NCBI RefSeq assembly: GCF_000281045.1
Contig: NW_008246070.1
Span: forward strand, 435,379-499,378
Source of the DNA: Saprolegnia diclina VS20
Taxonomy: Eukaryota > Oomycota > Saprolegniomycetes > Saprolegniales > Saprolegniaceae
DNA length: 64,000 nt
Direction of reading: 5' to 3'
The notes beneath the pieces were generated by a model. That model was not told the DNA's origin. It made no database searches and saw only the letters and a program-made list of their open reading frames with translations. A program made the translations under genes and the position numbers. Positions within the stretch are counted from its first letter, which is position 1. Each line of letters starts with the position of its first letter. Positions 41,817 to 52,970 of this stretch are shown piece after piece.

Positions 41817-44553
41817 CTACTGCTGCTTCTTCCGGGCCAGGTACCGCGCGCGAGCAGCCGAGACGGCGTCGTCCGTCACCTTGACCGGCTCGACCTTGAC
41901 TAAGCGCGGCGCGTCGCCGACATCCATGGCGGCAGCAGCCGACGTCTCGGCAGCGACGAGCGCGGCCGGCGGCTCCCGCTGTGTGAGGCGGTAGCACTCG
42001 GACGGCTTGAGCTGCTTGGACGGCTTGTACATGTCGAGCCAGGCCGCGTCGACTTCGAGCACGTGGCGCATGTAGCCTACACGACGGACGTTTCCACGCA
42101 TGCCGAGGGCGCAGGAAGGAGCGTACCGCGGCTCGTATGCACGAGCTCGTGGTAGACGCAAAACTCGGGCGGCGAGCGTTCGCTCAGCGACGACGACGGG
42201 TGAATGTGGACAAGCTCAGCCGTCGTGTCCTCGGTTGACCCATGGTGCAGGCAGCGATAGATCGAATGCATGATGCACTTGCGGGCGCCATGCATGAAGA
42301 AGCCCGCGGTTACTGTCCATGTAGCATATGAGACACATCTGCACACCGCTGCCAACGTACCGGCTTGCCGGACGCGGTCGAGAGCCGGCGTCGTGCTTGT
42401 GTGCGGTGGCTGGCGTCGACGCACCTTGTCGACCAACTCGTGGAGCTGCGACCGGACCGACGCGGCGGTGCGGAATGCTCGGCAGTGCAAGTGGCGCTCA
42501 TGGCACCACGCTTCTTGCTCGTACGGCGGAAGGTGCTCCCAGGCTTCAAAGACTGCGAGACAGTGAGAGAAGGAGGAAGATGGAGCGCGCTTACGCTGGA
42601 GGAGCGTGAGGTGGTCACCGCGCGGATGAAGCGATGTTTCGAGGAGGTCCATGGCCCGGCGACGCGACGCCGCCATGGGGTCGTCGCGGTGGCGGTTGGT
42701 TTGAAACATAAAGACGTTCTCGACCGAGAGCATGGCGACGATCGTCATGGCTTCGTTCGCGCACTCAAGCTGGATGCCTTCCAGCAGCACGCTACACCAC
42801 ATAGTATCCGTCGTCTCTCAAGGTTTCAAGGTGTCAAGGTGTCAAGTTGTACCGGGCCAAGCGCGGTTCGAGTGGGAACTGTGCCATGTCCTTGCCAGTG
42901 GCCGTGACGCCGCCTTGGTCGTCCAGCGCGCCTACACCTCGTGGTCTGGACGGATGCTAGAAACGAGAGTCGTACCAAGGATGTAGAGTTGGTGGAGCGC
43001 GTCCAGAATGGCGTCTTCGGCCGGCGGATCCAAGTAGTCGAAGCCAACGACGTCGGCGATACCAAGCACTTTGAGGTACAAGATGGTGTTGGCCAAGTTG
43101 GAGCGCTGGATCTCGGGCACCGTCTCGGGCAGCATCGATTCGTACGACTGCTTGGAGTAGAGGCGGTAGCATTTTCCCGCGCTACGCATATGTTGAAGAC
43201 TTCGTACTGCGTTTCCAGCAGTGTACCTGGTGCGGCCGGCGCGGCCGGCGCGTTGCTGGGCAGACACTTGCGAGACGGGCACGACAACAAGGGACTCGAG
43301 GCCGCGTGTCGGGTTGTAGACCTATACTTGAAACTTTGAAACATTGAAACGTTCTAGTTCCCGCACCTTTTGCTTGGTAAACCCAGCATCCACGACGTAC
43401 TTGACGCCATCGACCGTGAGCGACGTCTCGGCAATGTTGGTGCACACAATGATCTTGCGGTCGCGCGACGGCTCAAAGATGCGCCGCTGCTTGGCACTGG
43501 ACAAGGCACCGTACAGAGGCAGCACGTGGAAGCGCGCAACGTCGGGCGATGCGTCGCGCAGCAGTTGGAGCCGCTTGGTGAGCTCCTTGCATGCGTCGTC
43601 GATCTCTTTCTGGCCTGTGAGGAAGAGGAGGATGTGGCCTGGCGGCTCATTGCTGTGGATCTGCAGCGTCGCATCGACAGCCGCCGTGAGGTACGTCGAG
43701 ACAGGCCCGGTTTTGCCCATGATTTGGTGCTGTTTCGAGTGGTAAATGTCGACCGGAAACGACCTCCCCGGCACGCGAAACACGGGGCAGCCGTTGAAGA
43801 AGGCGGCGAAGCGCTCGTCGTCTAAGGTCGCCGAGGTGACGATGAGCTTGAGGTCCTTCCGGGCTGAGAGGATCGACTTGAGGAGGCCAAAGAGGATGTC
43901 CGTGTGGATGCTTCGCTCGTGCGCCTCGTCGAGCATGATGATCGAGTACTGCTGCAAGAGCGGGTCCTGAAGACACTCGCGCACGAGGATGCCATCGGTC
44001 ATAAACTTGATCTTGGTCTCGGATGTGCACTGGTCGTCGAACCGAATCGTGTACCCCACGGCCTAGACGCGCTCGATGAGAAGAGAGAGGGCAGCCGAGA
44101 CGTACCTTGGGCGAGAGGCCAGAGGCCGCGAGCTCTTCGCCGACACGCTTGGCAACGGCCGTCGTGGCGACGCGCCGAGGTTGCGTGATGGCAATGCGCT
44201 TCGTGGCACCGTAGCCCGCCTCCAAAAGGAACTGCGGCAACTGCGTCGTCTTGCCCGAACCCGTCTCGCCAATGCACACAATAATCTAACGCTTCTTGAG
44301 CGCTGCGAGGCTGCGGCGCGAGACGTATTACCTGGTTGGCGGCGATCGCAGCGAGCAAAGCGTCCTTGTACTTGCCCACGGGTAGCGTCGCGCGTTGCGC
44401 TTGAAAGTCTTGGCTGCTACTGTCCGCTTGCGCCGGCGGCGACCGACGGCGCGGGCGGTCGGACGACGCATCGCGCTTCACGCGGCCAAAGCCATCGGGC
44501 GACGGGGACCGGCGCCGCTTCTCGCGGGATCGACCTCGCGCTGCCATCGCCAT
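41817..44553 (-). CDS. DEAH-box RNA helicase (Prp/DHX40-like)
   Basis: Ten exons (44553-44332, 44285-44106, 44062-43367, 43321-43227, 43181-42976, 42931-42853, 42791-42595, 42552-42361, 42312-42127, 42076-41817) give 770 residues in frame. An Arg/Ser-rich start ([13 protein letters not shown]) precedes RecA domain 1: [10 protein letters not shown] (I), QPRRVA (Ia), DEAH (II), SATL (III). Domain 2 has [17 protein letters not shown] and QRAGRAGR (VI). Winged-helix and ratchet parts ([29 protein letters not shown]) and an OB fold ([14 protein letters not shown]) close the protein. Such enzymes remodel spliceosomes or rRNA precursors using ATP. Size and simple N-terminus fit DHX40 or Prp43 better than Prp22 (no S1 domain seen), but the exact orthologue is uncertain. 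Introns 3 and 6 contain octamer repeats. Confidence 0.93.
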
Positions 44554-44636
44554 GTCAAATTTCGAACGACGCGTCTCATTGGCCAAAAATCCGGCATTTA
44601 AAATCCCCGTCTGTATTTTAATTCGGGAGTTGCGTG

Positions 44637-45134
44637 ATGCCAGCTGAGGCTGCCACGATCCAGGCAGCACTGCAGAATGCACTGGCCGTGCAACTGGCCG
44701 AGACGCGACGACGGGGTCGGGACCGCCAGCGCCTGTACCGCGAGCGCAAGAAGCAACGAGAAGAGGACGAGGCCGAGCACCTCCTCGCTCAAGAGGCAGA
44801 GAAGCGACCACGGGGTCGGGAACGCCAGCGCCAGTACCGCGAGCGCAAGCGGCGCAAGGCCGCTCTTCTCGTGCCCATGGCCTGCGCTGCAACGGTCACG
44901 CCCAATCAACGCACCACACGCAAGAAGACGCCACAACAACTCGCCACGCCACAGCAGTCTGCGATTTTGGCGTTGCAGCGCGAAGACATTGCTGCAGAAG
45001 CTCGCCAAGCTCGTCTCGAGACCGCGTCATCTGCGCCCACATCCACGCAAGACGAGATGGTGGCCGAATGCAGCGTCGCCCAGCTTGCTCCCTGTCCCGT
45101 GTGGGCGGGCCGTGCCAGGGTCTATGTCGTGTAG
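44637..45134 (+). CDS. Small basic protein with duplicated Arg-rich motif
   Basis: 165 residues, single exon. Two copies of an Arg-rich segment, GRDRQRLYRERKKQ (about residue 26) and GRERQRQYRERKRR (about residue 61), are separated by an acidic linker (EEDEAEHLLAQEAEK). The rest is Gln/Thr/Ala-rich. The basic repeats recall bZIP basic regions or RNA-binding Arg patches, but no leucine zipper follows. Only 83 bp separate its start from the helicase start on the opposite strand, so they may share a promoter. No similarity is recognised; a chance open frame cannot be excluded. Confidence 0.4.
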   Translation: MPAEAATIQAALQNALAVQLAETRRRGRDRQRLYRERKKQREEDEAEHLLAQEAEKRPRGRERQRQYRERKRRKAALLVPMACAATVTPNQRTTRKKTPQQLATPQQSAILALQREDIAAEARQARLETASSAPTSTQDEMVAECSVAQLAPCPVWAGRARVYVV

Positions 45135-45179
45135 CCCTCGCACGACGCAAGCAAGAGCAAGAGTTGATTCAAGTAGTCG

Positions 45180-46270
45180 CTAGTCGTCGCTTTTCACAGG
45201 CTTGAAGCCAGAGATGATCCCGTGCCACTTCTTGTTGATGACGATCCTATTGCACCATGACGACATCATTGTCCGAGTCTCCGACGACGCCTGTACCATT
45301 GCTTCCAGTCGGCCTTGGTGCCAAACGAGAGGACATGTTCGACCATCGGTGTCGGCAGCGTCCGCCACGCCAGCGCTGCACAGAGCCATGAGCCATTTTG
45401 TATCCTTGGTGTAGCTTCCAACTGTACCTGTGAGCTCGCTCTCCAGGACCTCTACGTCGCGGGCGACTTCTTGAAGCTCCGCCGTCGCTTTCGACTGCTC
45501 GTCCACGGTTGTCACGAGCTCCATTTGCAAGCGCTAGCTCCAGCGTCAGCATCATGACAATCATGGCGTCGTCGTACCGCGAGTTGCTGTTCGAGGTCGA
45601 GGATCTTTGCCTGACGAGAGTCGACGCTGGCTTGGAGCGTCGCGAGGACGTCCGCTTTCTCGTCGAACGCGGCTTGGCGCAGGCGTAGCTCGCGCTGCAG
45701 CGTGTCCCGCGCCGTGTTGGCCGGCACGAGCGGCGCCAGGTGGGGCACGTTCTGGTGCAGCTCGACGGCGTAGCTCAGCTCTTTCTGGTTGATCCACGAA
45801 AACTCATTGTCCCACGTTAACGTGAGGACGCCGGGGCCGCGGACGTGGTGGCAGCCTTTCACCGCGCTCTCGTGCGACGCGCAGCGCGTGGGCGAGATGA
45901 GGAAGCGGTCGAGGCCCGTCGCCGCGTCCACGAACCGGATCGAGAAGACAATGTCCATCTCCTTCGTATGGAACTCGTACGAGACCTCCGAGTCCTCGTA
46001 CTCGACGCGCACGGGCAGGTCGAACTTGCCGCTCGCCGCCACGATCGCGTGGCTGCTCTTCCAGCTCAGGACGTCGGGCGCTGAGAGCGTCCGGGCGCGG
46101 ACCTTGGCCGTCGTCTCGTCGGCGACGACGGCAGGCGCGTGGTCGGCCGCCGCATCGATCGTGTCGAGAAGCGCACGCCACTGCAGCCGGCGCTCGATCT
46201 CTTCCGGCGTCTCGTACGCCAGCCGCTGCGCGAGCCGCTTCTGGCGCTGCTCCTTGGCTCGCCGCGTCAT
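45180..46270 (-). CDS. GOLD-domain protein with coiled coil and F-box-like C-terminus
   Basis: Exons 46270-45578, 45533-45428, 45375-45297 and 45246-45180 give 314 residues in frame; introns are 44, 52 and 50 nt. A basic N-terminal helix is followed by a GOLD-like beta-sandwich (about 75-185: FDLPVRVEYEDSEVSYEF, DIVFSIRF, VLTLTWDNEFSW, ELSYAVEL), the fold used by p24 and SEC14-GOLD/ACBD3 proteins in Golgi trafficking. A coiled coil (about 195-265) leads to LPTPMVEHVLSFGTKADWKQW...VNKKW at the end, which has the shape of an F-box (Leu-Pro start, Trp end). The F-box reading depends on two predicted introns; if they are retained the frame stays open but gives a non-matching tail. Membrane-trafficking adaptor with possible SCF link is inference. 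Confidence 0.75.
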
Positions 46271-46671
46271 CTTACCGACTGCATCCGGATACCATCGGCC
46301 GATCGTTGATTGGACTGTCGACTTTGCCCTCGCGATCTTTCCAGACAGGCGGCCTCGGCCGCCGCATCAACCCAAACCAACGTAGCCGACGCGTGCTGCG
46401 TCATGGAGCTGCGTCATGGAGCTGTGTCATGGTGCTTTGGAGACGGGCGCGTGCAGCGATCGGCCCGAGGACTATGGCCCCACCACGTTGCCACGACGAC
46501 CAAGACGAGCACGGAGCTCGCCACGGACGCCTTATACATACCTATCGAGACCCTCAAGATGACGCCATGTACTCACGACGTTGCTTCAAAGGTAGCGCAC
46601 ATGCTTTTGCGAGTGGAGATCGCAATTCATCAAAAGATCCGATCGGCGCCGTTTCACAAACCCTTTGTGGC
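46271..46671. promoter_or_regulatory. Divergent promoter region of GOLD gene and kelch gene
   Basis: 400 bp between two divergent starts. GCATCCGGATACC at 46282-46294 lies only 12 bp before the GOLD-protein ATG, so it may be in the 5' UTR or core promoter. A tandem GGAGCTGYGTCAT duplication is visible near 46405-46430. Confidence 0.45.
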
Positions 46672-49600
46672 ATGCGCTTGGTCGTCGCCGTCGTTGCCGC
46701 GCTGCTTTGCCTCGGTGCGCTCATGTTGTGGTGACCAGCTCTTTACCGATGTGGGTAGGCACTGCGCAGCTGCCGTGCGCCTCGTACACGCCGCTCGAGG
46801 CGGTGCTCGAGACATGCGTCTCGTACGACATGCCGGGGTCTGCGCGCATGTCGTAGCAGCACGCCTCACGCGCACGTAGGCCTAACACGGCGCATGTGTT
46901 TCACACGTCGTCGGCGATCGCGAGCAGCTCTGCGCTCGTCGTTGTCGGCGGCTACTCGATCAGCACGGGCCAGCCCGTGATTACGAATACAGTCCAAGTC
47001 TACAGCCCGTCGTCGCCGCAGACGGCCGTGTACCCTACGCTCTCGATCGCGTCGGGCGGGCCCAAGACCAACGTGCGTGACTGCAATGTACTTCGTGGAA
47101 GTGATGGCGTGTGCGTAGACGCAGCAGTTTTTACCGGGTTCCCGCATCGAGCATTCGGCTATCGTCTGGGAAGACGCCATTTTCATCTACGCCGGCACCA
47201 ACACGGACATCATGGGCGATCTCTGGCGGTAGACAATCACCCTGTTCACGGACGTTTGATAATAGCATAGACTCTGCGTCGTCGCCCCGTACACCTCGGG
47301 CATCTGTATGCAGACGCGAAGCGCACGATCGTGACGCTTGTCTAGGGGACCAGGTGCTGAATGCAACGACGTACACGCCAATAGCGCGCACGGGCCACTC
47401 GACAACCACGCTTCTCGTTAACGCAACGAGCAGCGTGCACCTGGTCTTTGGCGGCACACTCGCATACTCTTATGCCGTAGGCTCAGCCACGTCCTTGCCT
47501 GCCTCTGATGCTCGTCTAGGCGAGCAATGATACCGTATTCATGGTGTTGACCAAGCCAAGTCCCGGCCTCGGGTGTCAATCGGCGGTTCCGAGCGTGACG
47601 TGGCAGCCTGTGACGCTTTTACCCAATACCTCGAGCCCGCTCGGCCGCGCGTACCACTCGATGACACTCAACCGCGACGAGACAAGCCGCAGCTGCTTTG
47701 TCTTGTACGGCGGCCAGAGCCTCTTCAACAACTCGATCTTTAACGACGTGTGGACGCTCTGCCCGACGCTGCTGTCGGTACGGTCGCCAATGTTGGACAA
47801 CATGTCATTTCTCTTGTAGACGCAAGCCCGTGCTGAGCAGCAAACGTACGTCTGGACGCAGCTCGAGCAGCTCGGTACGACGCCGCCGCCGCGCTTTGGG
47901 CACACAGCGGTCGCGTCGTACACCAACCGCTTTGTCGTCGTCGGCGGCTCGTTTCGGTGCGCGCCTCTCTCCTGCATATAGCATCATCCACTTGTGCTTC
48001 CACTAGGTTCCCCAGCGATTACATGAGTGACGGTTGGGAGTTCAACTTGGCGCTGCTGCGCTGGCTGCAGCTGCCACTAGCTTACACCAACGGCTCACTT
48101 CTTAGTCCGCGCCGGTCGGCTGCCTGTTATAACATAACAAATGTATCGCTGGTCGTAGCGCACACTCGACTAACTACCTCAATGCGACCAAGACACTCGT
48201 CATCCTCGGCGGTGTCGGGCGGTGCGACGGCTCGTCCATATTGTCCGACTCGTCAGTTGCGTGTAGGTACGCGCTCGTCACGGGCAACTCGATTCAGTGC
48301 GCGTACACGTCGGCCCAGTGCGCATCGGGGCTCGTTCAAGTCTACTGCAATGCGACGGGGCAGGTCACCAACCTTGCGCAAAGCCACATGGATACCATAA
48401 AGGATGCTAGATCGTCTGCCAACCGTGCGCCGCCGGGTCGTATGCAGCGAGTGGCGACGCTGCATGCAGCACGTGTCCTCCGGGTGCGTAGTTGCAATGG
48501 CGACGAGCGGTAAGAAGAGACATTCCTTGTGTAGGTACCTATGCTGTCGAGGGCGCGTCAGCGTGCACGCCGTGTCCCCTCGGCACGTACAGCGGCCTCA
48601 TCGCCGCCCCGAGCCTCGCGTCGTGCCTCAGCTGTCCCCAGGGCACGTACTCGTCGATTCCTCAAGCCACCTCGGCCGCCAACTGCACGCAGTGCCCCGC
48701 CGGTGCGCTCCTTCTTGGCTAAATACGTTCTATTGTGTTGGCAGGCACCTTTGCGGCCCAAGCCGGGTCGGGCGCGTGTTCTCCGTGCAGCGCGGGCTAC
48801 TATTCGGGTACGTACTGCGCTTGCACGTCGCGTTTGCCAAGTTTTCGGGTAGTGGGCAACGCCACGCAGTGCTCCGCGTGTCCTGGCGGCACGTTCAGCG
48901 CGCCGCAGGCCCCCGCGTGCACCAACTGCTCGGCGGGGACGTACGCGCCGTCGATGGCGATGGACGCGTGTCTGGGGTGTCCCAGGGGCATGTACAGCAA
49001 CGCGTCTGCTCTCAGCTGCACCGCCTGCCCCCTCGGTGCTGACCTTTGACACCTCTGGCACTGAAGTTCCTGTGATCTAGGCACCTTTAGCGCCCAGACG
49101 CAGTTTGCATTTGACGTGATTCGCTCCACACTGAACGCTTCGTAGGGCGAGCTGGGCCGGCTGCGCTGCGTGTCCGATGGGGTCGTTCGGCGCACGCACG
49201 GGCCTCGCTAAGTGCTCCGACTGTCCTGACGGCACGTACAGCGCAGTGGTCGGCAGCGCTAGCGCCGTCAGCTGTGTGAAATGCCCCTCGGGAACCTTCT
49301 CGAATGCAAACACGACCAAGGCCGCGGCTTGCACGCCCTGTGGTCTCGGGACGTATGCCAGCGCGACAGGTCCGCGGTACCTTACGATGCCATTTCATGC
49401 ATGTCAATAGGCGCTGCGGGCTGTACACCGTGCCCACTCGACACGATCACACTGGCGACAGCCGCCACCACATCGACGCTGTGCGTGTCATGCCCGATCG
49501 GGTCGCAACGCAGCCTCGCGAGTGCAACGTGCGAGGCATGTCCTCCCGGCACCCACCGGCTCAGTGCGACTGCTGGCTGCATTTTGTGTCCCTATGGCAC

Positions 49601-52600
49601 GTACACGAGCTCGCTTGCGGACGCTCAAAACCCCCAGTGCATTGGCTGCAGCCCCATGACGTTTAGCAACAACGTCGGTAGGTGTCGAGATCGATTCAGA
49701 TGGACGGTTTCATGGTCGGGGGTAGGGTCCACGGCGTGTACGTCGTGTGCACCGGGTACGTACGCCTTGAATCAGTGGGCAGCGTGCTTGCCGTGCTCGC
49801 CGGCGTGTCCCATCGGGCGCAACGGAGGCGTCTGCTCGTACCACGGCACCTGCAGCTACGGCGGCTGCAGCTGTAGCGACGGCTTCTCGGGCGTGGCGTG
49901 CCAGACGCTCGCCCCGGGCCTCCCGTCAACGACGGCTGCCAATGCATCCGGCGTCCTGTACTTTGCAACGCCCAATTGGACGCTGCTCTTCGACAACGTG
50001 TCGTCGAACGCGGTGCTCTTGGCGCGCGACGGAGGCTACCTCGTATGACGTTGTTGTGTGAACGGCTTTGACGACGCGTTTAGGGGACGCTCAGCGTCGT
50101 CGTCGCACTTGCTGGAGGCAATGGCTCTGCGTCCAATGGCGGGCTCCCGTCGATGTGGGCGACGACAGTCACGTTTGCACCGCAGCAGACATCGATGAGT
50201 CTCTCGCTGCCCGTCGCAGCGATCAGTAGCGGGCAAGGCTGCACCTCGATCGCCCTCTCGTTGCGCAACCTCAACCTTAACGCTGGCGGTGCCTCGAACG
50301 TGTCGCTCACGGACAGCGCTTCGTTGACGCTGCTCGTGCTAGCCACGCGCGTTCCTACCACCGCGCTCCTGCAGGTACTCGTGGATATGCAGTTTGGGTT
50401 GCTGTCTGCAGTGCACGATGCGCAGGCGCCGTCAACTGCCAACGGAATGAACGCGACCGTGCTCGTGGCCACGACGCAGAGCTCGAGTCTTTCGATTTTG
50501 CTCGCGCTGCCCGCACCGGCTATCGTTGAGACGTACTTGTACGTGGATGCGAGCTTTGACCAGTCGTACACGCCGCTGTTGCCCGCGCTGCTCGCTGCCG
50601 TCCAGGTACGTACGGCCGATAGCTTGAATGCACAACGTTGTCTTGTGCTAGCAAAAGTACGAGGCGCAAGGCGTCGACTGGCACTTCGCCTCCAACCTCA
50701 ATGCGGCCTTGTCGACCTTTGGCTACGCGGCGAGTACGCTCCTCAGCGCGGTGCAAGCCATCACGGTCGATGCGACGAGGTGCGACATGCCAATTCTACA
50801 ATATGCAGCCTTTGTACCAATGTTGAGCAGCCCGTTCAACGCGGCGCCGCTCTTGGCCACCAACTTCTTAGCGTCGATCCCGTGGAGCCCAGGTGCTCGG
50901 CGCACGCTGCTTGTCATGACAAACGCTCCGTCCATCAACACGGCAACGACAACGTCGAGCACGCTGCGGACAGTAGGGTCTTGCATTGTACTAGTACTAA
51001 CTATTAGTATGCGTTGGACCCTAGGCGTGCGTCGCAGCCAACGTCGTACCGCTCTTTCTCGTGCCGACGGCCAAGCAATCCATCTTCAACGGTCTCGTCC
51101 AGAGCTTTGGCGCCGTCGTCGGCTTCAACGTCAGGTACACATAGCGTCGTACAGTCTGGCGTCGAGCGCTCAAGATGGCCAGTAGCACGTTCCCAGCGAG
51201 CGCGTGGCAAGCCCTTCAAACCCCTTGCACGGTAGTACTAGTCTTCTGCAAGCACGACGCATCATCTGCAATTGTAGCCGGTCGCGAGCATCAGTAGCAC
51301 ACCGACCAACAGCCTCCTGCAGTCGGCGGCGTGGAATACCAACGCCGTCACGCTCACCTTTCGACGAGCAGTGCTCGGGTCGGACCCGGCGCAAATGACG
51401 TCGCTCGTGACGGTCCTCGGGTGCGTCGTCGTCCGTACATGTATAATCTCTATCATTTCGAGGGGTAGGGTGGCCGTACTCCGAATCTCTCAGCTCACTT
51501 TTTCCCCATCGTGCGCAAACTCGGTTGCGGTGGCGCCGTCCGCGACGACGCTTGCCGGGTGGCTGCCGCCAGTGACGACACTCGCGTCTGCCCAAGCCAT
51601 CTGGACAGCGCAGTCGAGTGCAAGCAGCTTGGCGCTGCTGAGCGCAGCCAACCAAAGCCTCGTGCTGCAGTCGACGGCACTCGACCAAAACGCGAGCTAC
51701 AGCGCGTCCTTTCCCGTGCAGCTCGAGCGCGGGACGCCCGTCGTCCTCGTGGGCTATGTCAACACCAACATTGGTGGCGCGATGACGGCGTAGGTCAGCA
51801 CAAGCTGTCTGTAGAAACACGTTGTTGATGCGTAGAGCCGCGTCCATCGAGCTCGTCGTGAACCAAGCCCTGCGCTTTCCCGTGAGCCTCCCGGTGGCTT
51901 CGTCGAGCAGGTTGTTGCTGTCGCTGTACGACTTAAGAGTTGGTTCGAGGCGCTACTCTTACTAGTGCCTTTGTGTGGCAGTTCTTTGCCCTTGAGGTCA
52001 GTCTTCCGCAGATTACAAGCCAACTGCAGCTGGTCGTGAATGCGTCCCGCGCCCTCGGCGTCGCCAGCCTCGGGCTCTTTGTCGATGGCCCGTACTCATG
52101 CAGGTAACGCTGTCCCGTCCTCTCAAGAAGATCGTCCTCCATGCGTCCACAGCTGTGCGAGTGGCAACTACATGCGCGCGGGCGTCTGTTCGCGGTGTCC
52201 GACCGGGTCGGCCTGCGCCGGAGGCATCAAGCAAACGTGTACGCAGCAGACGTTCTCGTTTGGCGCTGCATCGAGCTGCAAACCGTGTTACCCCGGTAGC
52301 TACCGTCGACTGTTCGTCGACCTCATCGTTGTGGAGGCTGGACGTGCTCGGGTGGCTTTGCGACGCCGTGTCCTCTCGGCACATATACCCTCGATGCGAC
52401 AAGCTGCGTCGTCTGTCCCGCCGGATCCGCGTGCCGCCAAGGCCTTCGGTACAGCTGCGTCGACTGACAAAGTCGCATCGCGCATTTGTAGCTCGACCTG
52501 CGGCGTCGGGACGTTTGCCCCGAGCGGCGCGCCCCACTGCTCGCGCTGCCTGCCAGGCACATTCGCCAACGTCACGGGGTACGGCGTCATCATGTCCTAT

Positions 52601-52936
52601 CCATGAGCGCTCTCTAGCTCGAGTGTGTGCTTGGCGTGCCCGCCTGGGCAGTCCTCCAACTACATGCGAGACCACTGTCTTCCCTGCGCGCCCGGTGGCT
52701 ATGCCAATGCGCCGGTACATGGAATGTGCGTAAGATGCCAAACCGACCTGGTTAGGGCTCGTATCCGTGCGTGGCGTGCCCCGCCAATGCATTTGCACCG
52801 TCCGGTCAGTCGACGTGCGCCGCCTGCCCTTCCGTACGTTGCGAGGTCCTTCAGTGGAGTCTCATATGGCGTAGGGAACGTGGACGCCGTCGGCCGGCGC
52901 GCAGCAGTGCGAACCTTGCCCGCTCGGTGTGTGCTA
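46672..52936 (+). CDS. Giant extracellular kelch / cysteine-rich (GCC2-GCC3) / EGF protein
   Basis: A signal peptide (MRLVVAVVAALLCLG) is encoded by 46672-46714; the next joints (introns 46715-46758, 46823-46879, from 47074) keep frame. Over twenty small exons follow. First a kelch-type propeller (about 46.9-48.1 kb; GGY, FIYAGTNTDIMGDLWR, FVLYGGQSLFNNSIFNDVWTL, FGHTAVASYTNRFVVVGGSF). Then repeated CPxGTYS modules (about 48.4-49.7 kb; CSACPGGTFS, CPSGTFSNA, CEACPPGTH), an EGF-like module (about 49.80-49.91 kb; NGGVCSYHGTC...CSCSDGFSGVAC), a long beta-rich part (about 50.0-52.1 kb) and more CPxG modules to CEPCPLGVC. The likely stop is at 52934-52936. Probably a wall or surface adhesion protein. 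Exon limits past 47.3 kb are approximate; whether a membrane anchor exists is unclear. Confidence 0.7.
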
Positions 52937-52970
52937 ACAACTTGGCCCAAGAAGCCTGTATAAGATCGCT

